This document shows positions 49,064 through 62,900 of a stretch of DNA of 64,000 nt, piece by piece. Each line of letters starts with the position of its first letter. The stretch's first letter is position 1. The notes beneath the pieces were generated by a model. The model made no database searches. It saw only the letters and a list, made by a program, of their open reading frames with translations, and was not told where the DNA came from. This stretch comes from Rhinopomastus cyanomelas. Lineage: Eukaryota; Chordata; Aves; Bucerotiformes; Rhinopomastidae. The DNA lies in NCBI GenBank assembly GCA_013400115.1, contig VXBP01008282.1:255929-319928 (forward strand), in the 5' to 3' direction. Made by a program: the position numbers and the translations under genes.

Positions 49064-49845
49064 GATCACAGAATCACAGAACTGTTGAGGCTGGGAAAGA
49101 CCTCTAAGATCATCAAGCCCAGCCCATGACCTAACATCACCACATCCCCCTGGCCGTGGCACGAAGTGCCTTAGCCTGTCTGTCCTTAAACACCTCCGGG
49201 GATGGCAACTCTACCACTGCCCTAGGCAGTCCATTCCAATGTGTGATCACCTTTTCCGTGGTGCGTCCTAACATCTAACCTAACCCTCCCCTGGCACAGC
49301 TTCAGACCCTGCCCTCTCACCCTGTCACCAGTTGCCTGGGAGAAGAGCCTGACCCCCACCTCTCTACAAATTCCCTTCAGGAAGTTGTACAGAGGGAGAA
49401 GGTCCCCCGTGAATCGTGAATCTCCCCCTGGCTAGCAAATCCAGGTCACCCAGCCCCTCCCCATCAGACTTTCCTTCCAGTCCCTTCCTTAGCCTTATTG
49501 CTGCTCTGGACCTGTTCCAGCAGCTCAACATCTTTCTTGAAGTGAGGGGCCCAGAACTGCTCCAAGTACTCAAGGAGAGACCTCGCCAATGCCCATGCCC
49601 AACACAGGGGAGAATTACATCCCTAGTCCTACTGGCCACACTACTGCTGATACAAGTCAGGATGCCACTGGCCTTTTATGCCACCTGTGCACACTGCGGG
49701 CTCCTGTTCTATCAGCTGTCAAACAGTACTCCTGGATCCCTCTCTGCCAGACCACTCTCCAGCCACTCATCGCCAAGTCTGTAGCTGCAGGGGGTTATTG
49801 TGGCCAAAATGTAGGACCCTGCGCTTGGCCCATTAAACCTCATCA
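49064..49845 (-). mobile_element. CR1 LINE, longest copy, fourth subfamily
   Basis: The plus strand starts gatcacagaatcacagaact, gttgaggctgggaaagacct, agatcatcaagcccagccca, followed by the reverse complement of ORF2 C-terminal sequence and, towards 49845, gaccctgcgcttggcccatt, a deeper ORF2 segment. The 3' UTR (cccagcccatgacctaacat) marks a subfamily different from the other copies. The coding frame is broken in several places. Confidence 0.94.
49364..49639 (-). pseudogene. CR1 ORF2 fragment, decayed
   Basis: A 91-codon frame in which the middle part, LLARG preceded by LRKGLEGKSDGEGLGDLDLL, corresponds to the KGLE-LRELGL region of CR1 ORF2. The parts before and after are out of frame. Dead remnant. 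Confidence 0.7.
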
Positions 49846-52800
49846 AAGGCCTTGTTTTGTTTAAAAAAACAACCCCAAACTGCAACTTAAAAAACCTATA
49901 AACCGAGGCAAATCCAACTACATTAATGGTCTGTTTTCTTTATGCAATTATCAGGTCGCCATCTGGTGGTAGTTTTAACTTGAGGCTCTTTGAGAACTTC
50001 TTTGAAATCAATCCACCAAAAAAAATAAGACTATGGGTTCAGATTCTACAATCACAAGGGCTGGTTTATTTTTTTCCCTAAACCTTTCAAGATATTTGCT
50101 AAATACAACATAAGGTGACAAAAATATCAACATGTGCAATGAATAGTCTACAAAATATAGGGAATGGAGGTTATTATAGTGACTTCAGCCAGGATGCTGA
50201 TCCAGCTGTGGATGTGAGTGGTAACAGGTGTTTGTGTGTTTAAGCCATCTCTGGATACCTCTCTTGTCAGTGAACATCTCTTTAAATAGTAATTCATCTT
50301 CATTGAACAACAGCATGCAAGAAAAATATGAGAAGAAGATAATTATGATGAAACACCCTCTGGAAGTGTTCATCTCTAGTTGACCAACTTAGTTTGCCCG
50401 TGCCCAACCTTCAGGCAAGTACTGTTAAGAAGGATAAAACCCAGCCTGAGGTCAAGTGTTGGACATTCTCTGTCACACAGGAAGTCTTCCTTTCTGTCTC
50501 TTATGCATCAAACCATCTGACTGCGAGATGTCAAGGCCAGTATTGTGTATTGTTGTTGCCAGAAGGATGGTAGCAGCGCAGGGAGTGAACTGGTCCTGTT
50601 CCTAGCCACATCTCACACGCAGATACTTGGGCACTATATCAAAACATTGCAAGATATAACTATGGCTTCACTAATTATGAGCTTTCTATTTAACTAAGGA
50701 AAACCTGTTGTTTGTTTTCACACTAAGAGAGAATAGGTGAGTCAACTGAATGACACACAAGTCTTTAATTACTGCCTGTAACTGTGTATCTTGGCTGCAA
50801 AATAAATACCATTTCACAAATTATAAAGATGCAGAGCACCTTTGTTTCAATTCACCGAATGGCATTAACTCTGCCCCACACACACGTATGTCGTTATATA
50901 ATCTGTTGGTAGAGGACATTTGTAATTGGCACAGTATTACGTCAAAATATACTAAAATAATCAGTTACTCCAGGAAATTACAAGTTAGACCCTTGGAATG
51001 TTGCTGGCATCTGTGCTTGACTTATTGGCTAACTACTTGAATATCTCCTAGAAAGGGACGATGAGCCTGCTCCAAGTTTGGCAGGGTCTTCCTTGTTCTA
51101 ATGCAGAAAATCAAGGTACTGTCTAACAGTAAAAACTCTGGTGTCATAATGGTGATTTTACAGTCTGATTGTAAGGGAAGATAGTACTTTTCTAATCAAG
51201 AGATTAAAAAAAACTAAACATCACAAAAGAGAGCATTTTGGTTGTTTCACTAGTTGTACCAATCCGTCATTGTCACCCCAAACTCTTGATATAAGTGTGC
51301 ACCTACTAACTACCACACATACCCTCAAATATTTGTTAGATTTCTTTGGTCATAAAACTAGATTTTAGACCAAACTGTGAGAATTGAATGTTTTATGAAA
51401 TGTGCTTAATTAACAGCTGCTGCTGTGATGCAGTCCTTGGTGACATGTAATGTTTCCTACCTGTGGGACCACCCTCAGTGGTAACTGAGATGTAGTAATG
51501 CGTGTCTGTGATCGGGTTTTGGAGTCTTGAGCAACGAGCTTGCCGTAGGGAGCCAAAAACTCTTAATTAATTTAGTGCTACTGTGGCTTACAGACCTATT
51601 TCAGCATAGCCAAACTAACCACGGAGTTTTGTTTGCGATCAGGAATTTCAAGATCTGCTTGAAATTTCTTTTTTTTAGACTTTAGATGGTTGTCAGAGGT
51701 ATTCCAGATACTTCAAAGAGCATACATATGAGGTGTTAGGCAGCTCTAGAGTTGGATACGTCCTTGATGTTGCTCAATCATATATGAAAGCCTGTGTTCT
51801 GAAAAACACATGTTGGCAAAGTACTGAAATAAAATTTAAAAAAATATTTCTTAATCTGCAAAGAAGGAAGCAAGATATGGTCTCATCTAAGGGGGGCATG
51901 TTGTTTCTTTTGTGTTTATTTTAATGTCATGTCTTCACTGTTCCTTCAAACCTTGGGTTTCTTGCATTGGAAAAGTAGTGGTCATTAATAAGTGCATAGC
52001 TCAAAGGAAGTCAGTGCTTTCTCACAAATAAGATCAAGATATTTGTGGTGCAAAAGGAAGATAGAAAAAAATCTGCCGTTATTATATGGCATGTTGATCT
52101 GGCTTATTTTTCCCTAAAATATTCTCATTCAGAGATCTTTCATTTTTATTGCACTAATTAAAGTCCTATAGAAATCAGGAAAAAAACTCTACTCAAAATT
52201 ATATTTTTCAGATTCTCCAAATAAATTATGAGAACAAGTAAAATTCTGAGGCAAAAAAAATCTCTATGTGCTATGTTTAAGTGCAATAAATTGCAGTGGT
52301 GAGAACTAAGGTGTTTCAGATGGAAGCTCAAAAAATGGATTTGGTTTTTAATCAACTTGCAAGATTTTTTACTAACTCAGTGATGGGTTTGATTTACATG
52401 TTTGCTGTAAGTGTTTATTGTTCATTCTGCTATACTGGTCTTTGGAAACAAGATCCTGGAATGGGCAGTTTAAAAAAGCTTTATATTTCTATCAGAAAAA
52501 TGAATATATAGATATTTAACATACTAGAAATGTATAAATTAAAAAAAGTCAATACTTTCAGCAATTCAACGGTAGATTTTACAGCTAAGCATTACTTTTC
52601 TTATTGCTTTTCAATGAATTTGAATTCACTTGCTAAACTTCTGTGCTTTAGACAGACTGAAACTAGTCACATTGTAGAGCTGTCAAAATATTTCCTTTAT
52701 AGCATTTAAAAACTTTTCCTTTCAGAGAGACATTTTGTTGAATATTTCTTCTCAAAAAAAAAAAAAGTTAAACAAACAGATAAAATAGGCAGAAAACTGA

Positions 52801-55800
52801 GCAAAACTTTTCCTTTCAGGTCGATCAACACGCTTCTGAATTTTTTTATTTTTATTGGTTGTTTGTATTACTAAAAGAAATATTCAAATATTCAAACTGT
52901 TTCTCAGATTGACCTGAGTAGAACATTTCTCACATTTTCTATTAAACTAAAAGTTCCTTCATTGAAGGTTTCAGAATGTCTCTCAATATGCACATCTTAG
53001 GGAAATTATGCCTGTGTCATCACAAAGAACAAAATTATACAGGAAGACTTGTATTAGTTTTATTTAGTTGCTCTATAGAAACAGACTGTGGGATTTGAAG
53101 AATCCTCTCACAACAGAGAATCAAGTCGCAAGAAGAAAAATTACACTGTCATGTGAAATACTCCTGGAGAAAGTTCTTTCAAACCTGCGTATGCAATATT
53201 GTATAGGAGTTCTTTTCCAGCTTATTTCCTTTTGAGAATCTCACTAACCTTCCATAAAATGGAAGGAATAACTGATGGAGGGAATAACTGATAGTGTAAC
53301 TGATACAGTAAAGTAAACTTTACTGTTTAATAAGGTAGGAAAAATATTTTCTTGTATTTGTCTCTTTGCTTTTCCTATGCGAGTTTGCATCTTACATCTC
53401 ACTCAACATTTGTGACAGGAGAACTTGTGCTAAGCTTTGCTTCTAAAACCTTTGTTATAAAACTAAGTGTAGAAGAATGACTCAAATGTTTGGAAATTTT
53501 GTCTTTGAAAATACTGTTCATTTCATTTTTAATTAAGTTTCAAACTATGTGATGTTTGTAGACTAATGGTTGAATTTGAAATGTGAGTGTAAATGAAAAT
53601 ATTCCTCTTTAATTTCTTTTTAAAGATAAAACAGTACTTTTTTTTTTTTCTGTGAAACACTGGGGAAAAAGAGATTTTCAATAATCTTTAAATGCTAAAA
53701 CAGTCTTGAAGAGAATAACACCTCTGCCTTCCAGGAATCCTAACTCTCCATTATTGTGTTGCTCATAAACTTTATGATCAGAAAATCATGTCACAATTCT
53801 GAAGTTATTCACAAATGCTGCTTATAATGCAATCCATTTTTTGTTCATTACAGACTAAAGCAGTATTCATCTTACATCCTGAAAATATTGTGCTTATGTT
53901 GATAGAAATACATAATTAATAATGGTTGTGGGACCCAAATGACATGGTATGATTTATATACATTATTTTGGTGCATTAAAACATCAACGAATAAGTAGTC
54001 ACATAAATATGAGCAGGACAAATGAATAGTGACATTCTTTGAGATCATATTTTATTCAAGCATGGGCACCTATTTTTAATCTGTCATGTGTTAGTAAATA
54101 CACATTTCTATATTATTGTATATGTCTTCTACAGTATTCCTACCTCTTTTAGCAATAGATATATACTTTCCATTTAAAAAATTCTAATTTGGGGGATTTT
54201 CTCATAGAAAAGACTCATCATCTTATTGTTTATTTTGGATTGCATCACTCTCTTTGTAGCTTTCCTGTTTTTGCAAAACAGAACAAATGCAAATTGCATA
54301 CGAAAATATGATACTTCCATTTACTGCAATCTGTATCAGCCCACATCAGCATTGTTTACACAGGAATAATGTGCAATACAGTAAAAGATTACAGAAACAA
54401 ATTGTATACAAATAAACCACAAATAAACTAAGTGCTATCTAAAAGTATAATGAACAGTTGATTAATAATGCATTAGAAGTTAACACTGAAATCAAATTGT
54501 CATCTCAGGAAGTTTGTATGCAATTTTTTTCCCCCTTGTCATTGATGGTGCAGTAATAGTTTTTAAAGCAAGTGTGTTGCTATGACGAGTTAATTTCGTA
54601 TTCAGTATAATAGCTCTGATAATAATGAGCTCATTTGGCTGCCATTATATAAGCATTAGATAATAGATACCTACATTAAAGTGTTACGGTTATGGCGGTG
54701 CTTTTTTTCTTCATTTGGTACACAGTGCTAAATCTTTAAAGTAAAGCTTTTATGCAAATTGTTGATGTTTTTATCTTTGAATCATGACTAATTTTATGGA
54801 CTCTGGAATCCCATTATTGTCAAAGTTTCCTTTGATATAAGAATCTCGGTAATTTTACTTGCCAAGAGTTTTATTATCATCAGTTTTTCCCCAGCTTTTT
54901 GCTTTCATCTTTTCTCCCTTTGTCAGCTTTTTGCATACTGCTGCTTGTAGTATCATCCAACAAAAACACACAGACACACTTCTGGCAAGGCTCTGCTAAT
55001 GTTAGCACTGTTAAACTGTCATAGCCCAGTACACTGTCTTGCTCTCCAGTGAATGACCTGTTTGGCTTGCTGGGTACTAGACTCCCTCCTGACAATTGCT
55101 GAAGCTGTACTTCTGTGTTTTGAATAGAGAAGATATTTATATTAAAGATTAAGAGATTTAAGCAGTAGGAAAGCACAGGCTGGAGCTTTATTTTTTTTAA
55201 GGCTTATCATAGTCCAAAATCCTGCAGAGTAGATTCTGTGGAACAGTTTATTCATAGCCATTTAACTGTGAAGCCATTTTAAGGATTCAAAATGCAGGAT
55301 ATTATCAGATATATTTTTTTTTCTTTCTATTGTATGCAAGCATCATAGAAAAAGAATTAGTTGCTGTTCTAATTGGTTCAGCTTCCTGGATGCATTCTGA
55401 TTTATTTCATGCACCTACATTGCTTGACATGTAGTTTTCCCTGCAGTAAACCAAAACAGTGACTGCTTACTTGTATTTATCCTAGTAACTCTAGTCCTAG
55501 GGCAGCACCCCTGTTCTCCTTTTAATAGATCAAAACTCAGAAAGATCATATTGTTCTTTCTAATATGCAACATCAGCACCTTCTTGGAAGGATTACAGGG
55601 AATCTGAGGTCTGGAAGAATCTCATAAAATTAGTTCCCTGGCTGTGTCAGGGATACCATGGGAAAATATGACTGGTAACCTCAAGACAAGTTAAGGTTTT
55701 ATACCAGATTTGGGCCTGTCTTACTAAAATGGGAACAGAGGTACAGTCCTTATAATGCTACTGACTGGGCCCTCCTTGTAAGAAGCTTTATGAAACTCTC

Positions 55801-58270
55801 CCTACTCATTTTCAGACCCACATCTAGCTAAGCTTAGCCAATCAGTGCCTCTACAATAATCTGTTTAAGAGGAAAATCCGTTGAGCAGCTTAAAATTGTT
55901 CTTGCTGTTGTTGGAAGTTTGTAGTTAAAATAGGAGCAGACAGTAATATTTTGGAGACTCTAGAAAGCAGATCAGTATTCTGCCAAAATGCAACCTTCAT
56001 TAATTAATACCAAACTGAAAATGTCATCCCATAAAGTGAGAGCAGGACCAGAGTGCATACTGGGCTTATTCTAGAACTGCTAAGCACATTGCTTCAGGAG
56101 GTAGATATTAAAACCCAGTCTGTCACAGAAGGGTTAATAACTTTCAGTACTTTTATGTTAGATACTGTAGATGATAACCTTCTGCACTTGCAGCTACAGC
56201 AGCAGCTTTGAAGTCACAGCACAGCATCATGGTTTCCTAGGATCAAACAGCATAGTGAATCATGCAGTGGTGGTGGGAGTTCAAGTTATCACAGTGGTGG
56301 CTCAAGTAAAACTGACAGGAATGACAGCTGTACCAAGAAGATGTTCAAGCCATTTCATCCCCTCTTCCCTCTAAAAGACAATAGTGGGGTATTCAAGCCA
56401 AGCTACTTTCAACTGCTTGTTTTTTAAGCACAGTTTGCAGAGCCTCTGAGACAGACAACCCTGTATCCCATCACATCTATCAGTGTTAGGTGCAAAGCAT
56501 TTAAAGTACACAGAGTTCAGTTGCACTTTACATTAAGGTAATCTATTAAATGTGAGTCTGTGGGCAAATGAGATTTTTCTGACTTGCCAAGTCGTGAGTC
56601 TTCTTTAGGTAAACACGAATCTAGAGAGAAAGTTCCTTAAACTTGATCTACTTTTTACCAAGGCATATTCCTGGTGAGAAAAATGTGATTCTTACTACTG
56701 ACTTCAAAGCACACAAAGCAGTTTCCCCATTGCTAACTAGGATATGTAGAACAAGTAAAAGCTGAGTTTAAATTGACTTGTTGACAGACAATGTTAGTTC
56801 AGTTCAGCCTTTGGTAGATACGTGAACTTGGGTGAGTTGAAGGAGCATTCTACTATTCCCACTTTCCCTCTCTCTGAGCAATGTGGAAATTCCAGATCTA
56901 AGTGTGTTTGAACACAGTTTTATCTGCTGGTTTTTGCTTTGACATTCCATCCTTTTACAGTCTGCATAGTATAGAATGTCTCTAAATGTTTTTGTTAATG
57001 TGTCAATAGATCAAAGCTGCACTGTAAGTGTGATGATGAGTGCTTTTTCATTGCTTCTCTCTTCAGAGCAATAAGTGATATGGAACTGGGTGTGCTAAAT
57101 ACTGAGGTAAGCCAGAGCTTCTTACTGTCAGCAGGACATAAAATTCAGATACCTAAGAGAAGAAATCCATCACTACCTCATTTATTAAGATTAACTAAAG
57201 TAATTTTCATTTACACCAGCAGAATTTACAGCTGTTTTGACAGCACCTATTTTACATGAAGTATTTGCAAAGATTATTTTGCAATGACAGGAAGATGTCA
57301 ATGGACTGGACTTATCATTCAAATTAGCAATCACCTCTATCATTCTCTGCCACTATGCACTGCTTCACGTGACAAGGTTAAGAGTAGTGGGCAATATACA
57401 TCAGTGCTCTTCTCAGTCCTGAAGACAGTGTTTCAGGTCTAGCTTTGGGCTTTGTTTTGTCAGGAGGCAGCTTGTGTTTCTCTTTTGCTATTACTTTCCT
57501 CCTCTCTTTCTGTTTTTACAAAATCTGTTAGCCCTTTTTTCAAGTCCTTTGGTGCTATGATCATTTAGGGAGCTATCAAAAGCTACTTCTATCTGCTATA
57601 GCAAATGCCTAGAGCTATAGTGTGAAATCAAAGTAAGTAAATGCTGTTGACATGACTGGTAGCATATACTCTGCACATCATAGTAGATTTCAAAAGTTGT
57701 CTTTGTAAAGCTCAAAAAGATTTTTTATTATGATTCTGTAGTTATCTAAAAATCTTCATATAAAAAATAAAACCCCTGTAGCTGAACTTAGGTGCAAATG
57801 AATGTGACACTGAAAGTAGATTCTCAGATGATGTTATATGTTTTAACTTCCTAGTGTAATTATGGCAGTTTATATTAGCTGAGAATCTGTTCCCTAATGC
57901 TTACACCAGAGAACACAATATTAAGACCAAAGTAACGTGTTTATTTCTGCTACTGAAAGAACTAGTCATATATCTGTGTTTGTACACAAGCATTATGCTA
58001 TCAATTCGTTATAACTGAAAATCTGTTTGATCAGTATTTTTAAAAGATAATTATGAGTTTTCTTCACTTTAGGTATTTTATGTACTATTTTAGCATGCCC
58101 TGAATCCCTCTATTCCTTAAAGATTTTAGATTCACTGTGCTGACTTCCTGAGAGAGATGCATGCAGAGAACACATTTATCACAGTTATGAGGTAACCTAG
58201 TGGTATGTTAACTAGAAATTTTTTGATGGCTTAGAGGAGCAAATCATACGTCGTCTTGTTGGATTTTTTT
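49846..58270. other. Long repeat-poor AT-rich noncoding stretch
   Basis: More than 8 kb without a recognisable repeat or exon, apart from homopolymer runs (A run near 52755-52767, T run near 53638-53650). A candidate conserved noncoding segment is noted at 54440-54740. Confidence 0.5.
53263..53325. repeat. Short tandem repeat next to a hairpin
   Basis: ggaataactgat occurs twice, followed by a shorter gtaactgat copy (about 53263-53304). Directly after it CAGTAAAG-taaa-CTTTACTG forms a perfect 8-bp stem with a 4-base loop at 53306-53325. Confidence 0.7.
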
Positions 58271-58542
58271 AATCTCATTTGGCCTAGAAATAAGAAACTC
58301 TGCAGGAAGGGAAATGTTTTGAGAAGGCAGTTTCACAGTCATCTGACCCGCTTGGCAAGAGCGTGTGAATTGCTAAAAGAAGAATGCAGATAAAAGAGAA
58401 AATGAGTTTCTGAATAAAATCTGTTTGAGAAGACAGTACCTTTTGTAAAAGTGTAACTTTCAGTCTCATCTGGTCAAGAAATAGGAAACTCAAGGAAAGA
58501 AGTTCCTTGAGAAGGCACTTTCATGGTTATCTGTACTTCGAT
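58271..58542. repeat. Diverged duplication with 191-base spacing
   Basis: The segment starting tctcatttggcctagaaata (58273) returns as tctcatctggtcaagaaata (58464). Both continue with agaaataRgaaactc, a purine-rich part, ttgagaaggca and ttcaYRgtYatctg. A third, weaker tttgagaagacagt lies between them at about 58424. Likely an old local duplication of unknown origin. Confidence 0.75.
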
Positions 58543-59685
58543 GAGACTAACTCAAGTAGCATCTTTGTAATAAAATTGCATCGTAAAATCAGGCCTCATA
58601 TCTCCTCAGATATTTTTATTTGTTTTCCTGTTTTCAATGGAAACAAGATATTTGTTTATCTCAAACAGACTTTCACTGCAAATGGTATCAAAACAACTTT
58701 TTTCTTCCCTAGTTTGCCGTAGTGTCTTATTACTCAATGTACTTCTTGTTGCCTAGATTTTGACATATCTATATGAAGACAAAGGTTGCTTCTAAATTAG
58801 TGAGTGTGCTGAAGTGTTTATGAACCCATGAAGAGATTTAACTAGAGTTAGGGAAAGAATCCAGGATTCCCTCTGTATCACAGAAGGGCATGTATATAAA
58901 AAAAAGGCTATCCTTACATTTTTGAAGAAGTTGTAGCATAGAAAGCTTCTAAATACTCTAAGCAAAATTGAATTTTATCACCCGAAGGATAATGGCAAAA
59001 TTAATTTGGTCTTGCAGAAGAGCCAGAAGTATTCCTCCAGGTACCATTTCCCTTCTTGGCTCAAAACACTGAAACTGAACGTATTCCTAATGGTGATAAT
59101 AGATACTTGGAGTGCGGTATCCTGCACGCTTACTTGTCCTCTGTCTCTGACTCCCAACAACGCAGCATAACTTTCAGATAAACCCAACATCACAGAAAAG
59201 ATGGTGAGAGTAAAAAATCCTAGTGCCATGTCTTACCTTGTCTTTCTGTCCCTTCCCCTCACAGACAAATGTTTCGATACACAGTCACCTACTTCTACAA
59301 CCATCTTTTTCAGGGAGGACTGCAGTCATCCTTCATTCCTACAGCTATCTAGGTTAAAACACTGGCACTGGACAGAGTCAGAAGCATAGGCTGTGGAGCT
59401 GCAGTCACACATTATTGAAGGTAGTTATTGCATTTCTATCTAGTGGACAACTTCCTACTTATCTAGATCAATCGAATTATATCACTTGACTTTAGCAAGA
59501 ATGGACACCAAAAAAATTGAATTTCCCTCATTTTTCATGAGGTGAAATTTATGAATACATTTCTAAGTCTGAAAAAATCACTCACTGAGACCCCTACTAA
59601 ACATTTTGTAAAACGTTGTGTACAAATAGCAATTTTTCCTTGGAAGTTGAATATCCAGTCAGAAGCCAGGATGACTACAGTAGCT
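58543..59685. other. Unique noncoding DNA
   Basis: No gene or repeat recognised. Confidence 0.55.
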
Positions 59686-59915
59686 GTTGTGTCAGTGGGT
59701 TCTAATTTTTCTAGGAAGAAGGAAGGAAGGAAGGAAGGAAGNNNNNNNNNNNNNNNNNNNNNNNNNNNNNNNNNNNNNNNNNNNNNNNNNNNNNNNNNNN
59801 NNNNNNNNNNNAGTTGTGTTGGTGGGATTCTAATGTTTCTAGGAAGCAAGGAAGGAAGGAAAGGAAGGAAGAAAGGAAGGAAGGAAGGAAGGAAGGAAGG
59901 AAGGAAGGAAGGAAA
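59686..59915. repeat. Compound VNTR: duplicated leader plus (GGAA)n, interrupted by a gap
   Basis: Leader gttgtgtcagtgggttctaa at 59686 and its copy gttgtgttggtgggattcta at 59813 both run into ttctaggaag and then a GAAG/GGAA microsatellite. The unit would be roughly 127 bases if the gap length is right. Confidence 0.88.
59742..59811. other. Assembly gap (70 N)
   Basis: A run of 70 undetermined bases that starts inside the first GGAA tract. ORFs drawn across it are meaningless. Confidence 0.99.
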
Positions 59916-62900
59916 AATAGGTAGAAATTAAAAAATCTATTTTATTCTGTTAACGGTTTTTGTGCTGTAAATCCTACATCTTTTGCAAGAAATCAACCGT
60001 ATCTTAGGAAAACATGCATCTTTTGATCATGGATTCAAATAATTTACCATGCTGTACTCCACTAAGTCAACATCCAGAAAAAATACAAATCTCTTCAATC
60101 CTATGACTTTAATAGTTTTTCCATGCAGCACAAGGAGAAATGTAGTGCAGAGGCAAAGCAACTTCATTAATCCCAGAGGTAATAAGGACACAACTGCTAT
60201 TCACTTGAAAGACACTTCAAATATAATTTTGAATACTACTTTCCTTGTGGATAATCTTTATAGGAAGACTAAAGTAAGAGTGTCCTTGCAACTTTTTCAT
60301 TGCTTTTGTATATTAAAGTTTGTGTTCATCATATTTGAAGAAACAAAGCTGGCTTTTCCAAAGTGAAAAAGGTTGATATAAAGATAATTTAGAATGTGCT
60401 TATACTCAGTGCTACAATCCGGTAGAAGCTTATACTAGGATTATAAAACACCTCAAGAACTTCACAATATTAACACAAAATGGAGATTCAACCCATTTTC
60501 ATTTTTCCATTTTTCCTCTAGAAAGCTGTAGTGTTGTTATAAATATTTAGTGTTTTTTCTTATATATAAGACAGTGACCAAAACAATGGGTTACAAGCTC
60601 TGAAAAAAGTAATGCATTTCTATATATTATTTGAAATATAATAAGTATAAACCACTAATTCTTGGAAGTCAAAACCATAATTTTCTCCTATTGCTAGCAT
60701 GAATATTTAATAATCTGTATTTTTTATTCTTATCAGAATTTCCTGCTATAAGAGATGAACCTTCAGAGTAGACAAGAAAAAAACACATAAAGATGGGTTT
60801 GTGGTATCTCTGGATATGGGAATAATCCAAATGAGTCCAATTTGAGAGCTACCCAAAGGAAGAAACATCACGTTTTCTTACTTTTCCTTTCTTTTATCTG
60901 TGGTTTTTACAGAGCTTTTAGTTTCAGATCTGAGGAGCTGGTAATAATGTTCACTGCACTAAATAATTAATACTTAGTTTGATTAATGTTTGCACTTAGA
61001 AATTACTATTCTGTTGGGTAATTCCTTGCCTCTTTAGTTTATATTTTCTCTTGGCTACTGTTTTTCAAATGTTGCTTATCTTCTGCACTGGTCTTCAAAA
61101 TACTGTCAGGACACGGTAGTATTTGAATGGATGAACACTCAGGATATCATTTGAACATCATGCACCGTGCTACAAATCAGTCAGGTCCTAACAGCAACAT
61201 GACACCTTCCACACCTTAAGAGCAATATCTAGAGGTTTCCCATTTTTTACTGTTTTCAAATGTCTATCAATTATCCCAAGATTTGTCTGGTACAGTTGTA
61301 CCACTTATTTTCCACTGTGAATGAGAGATGCGATTCTCTGAGAGGCTGATCACTGTAAGGTAATGAAAAGTCTGCGACTTCAAAAGTTACATGCTTAGAA
61401 GTCTTGCTGTAGAGTTTTGACACAAATTTGTTCCTTTTTAAGGTCTGGTGGTTTTGCATGTCAAGAGTGATTCAGTAATGTACTCTACCATTTGGAGGAA
61501 ATCCTCAGTACACTGAATCTGATTAGGAAAAGTCTAATTGCTTTAAGACAGCCCAACTGGTCTATGATTTGCTGTGGACTGAATGTACTTGGCCTACATG
61601 TTTTCTCTTTGAGTCTTCATTGGGGCAGGTTGTTTTCTCTTCACTGGAATTTAGATTTTATAAGGACTATAAACTTTTTGTACTTTAAGTATTTCTGAAG
61701 TGCCTACACCAAATTAATTCAATTTTCTTATATCACTTAAGACTTTTTGTTTTCTTTTTAAATTTTTTTAGAATCTGGGAGAAAAATTAAAACATCCAGG
61801 TCTGAACTTTTAGATTCAGTATGCCTTCCATTCAAAGACTGAGATTATGGGTAAAAAAGATAACAGGCAGTGGTTGGGCAGAGGCATGACAACGTTTGAC
61901 TACAAGATCAAATAGAACTTCAAACAGCATGGTGTTGTTTCATGAGAGAGTCTCATCATATGCCTTTACAACTCCACAAACTCTATTTGATAAAAGCACG
62001 GTGAAGCCATGACACCTCACTTTCTTCAGATATGATTGAGCATAATGTGACATTTTAGCTAACTGTTCACTCTTGCAAGACATCATGTTCAGATGGTAAT
62101 AAACACAGTAACATACACTCTTGTCAGTGATTGCTTCTATTAGCTTACAACATCTTTGTGGCATATGACAGAAAACAGAGAATTATTTGTGTGGCTGCTG
62201 AGAAATCAGCATAGAAGAGATCCAGGAACAAATTGAACAATACAAAATTGTCTTTTTCAATTGTCCAGTTCAACAAGATTTAGCTTTGGGACTTCATTCC
62301 TTCCCAAGGGTCTCCTAGGAAGAGTATAGCAGGCGATGCTTTCCTACACCAATGGCAGACGTAGACTTTGTTTACAAGATGTTATTAGTTCACTATGAAG
62401 TAAATCACTCTGGGCCAAAATGAATTGAACTTAGAAGCGAGTTCTGCTATTCAAGTTGATTGTTCTCTTTTCAGATCAGTATACTTTCAGTGGTACTCTT
62501 CAGAACAGCAAAGCTTTCCGAAATTATGTCTGTTTCAAAATACATTCCCTAAGGTTTGTCATAGAACATAGACATAAAATAAAATAAACTGGAGTCATCC
62601 AGCTGCAGTTATACATTTTAATACAGTTTGAATTTGAAAACTTTTTTTAAAGATTAGTATTCTTCTAGGTTGCTTTAAAAGTATGTTTCATTTCACAGCA
62701 CAATTAGAATCCCTTCTTAGAGCTCTTTTTAATGTCTATTTAGACTTCTGAAGCTCCAAGATAGTCTGAGAAGTGCAAAATTACCTGAGGTCTCCATTCT
62801 CATATGTGATGGCAATGAAGAATTTGTAGTGGGTTTTCACAGGGCACTGTGAAAGAAGTTACCAAGAAGCTAAGGATGCAAAGTGTAGGTGGAAGGTTGA

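Noticed and set aside
49416..49784. 122-codon plus-strand ORF
   Set aside because: Antisense of the CR1 copy at 49064-49845.
59535..59931. ORFs across the N gap on both strands
   Set aside because: They contain undetermined residues and GGAA-repeat translation, so they are meaningless.
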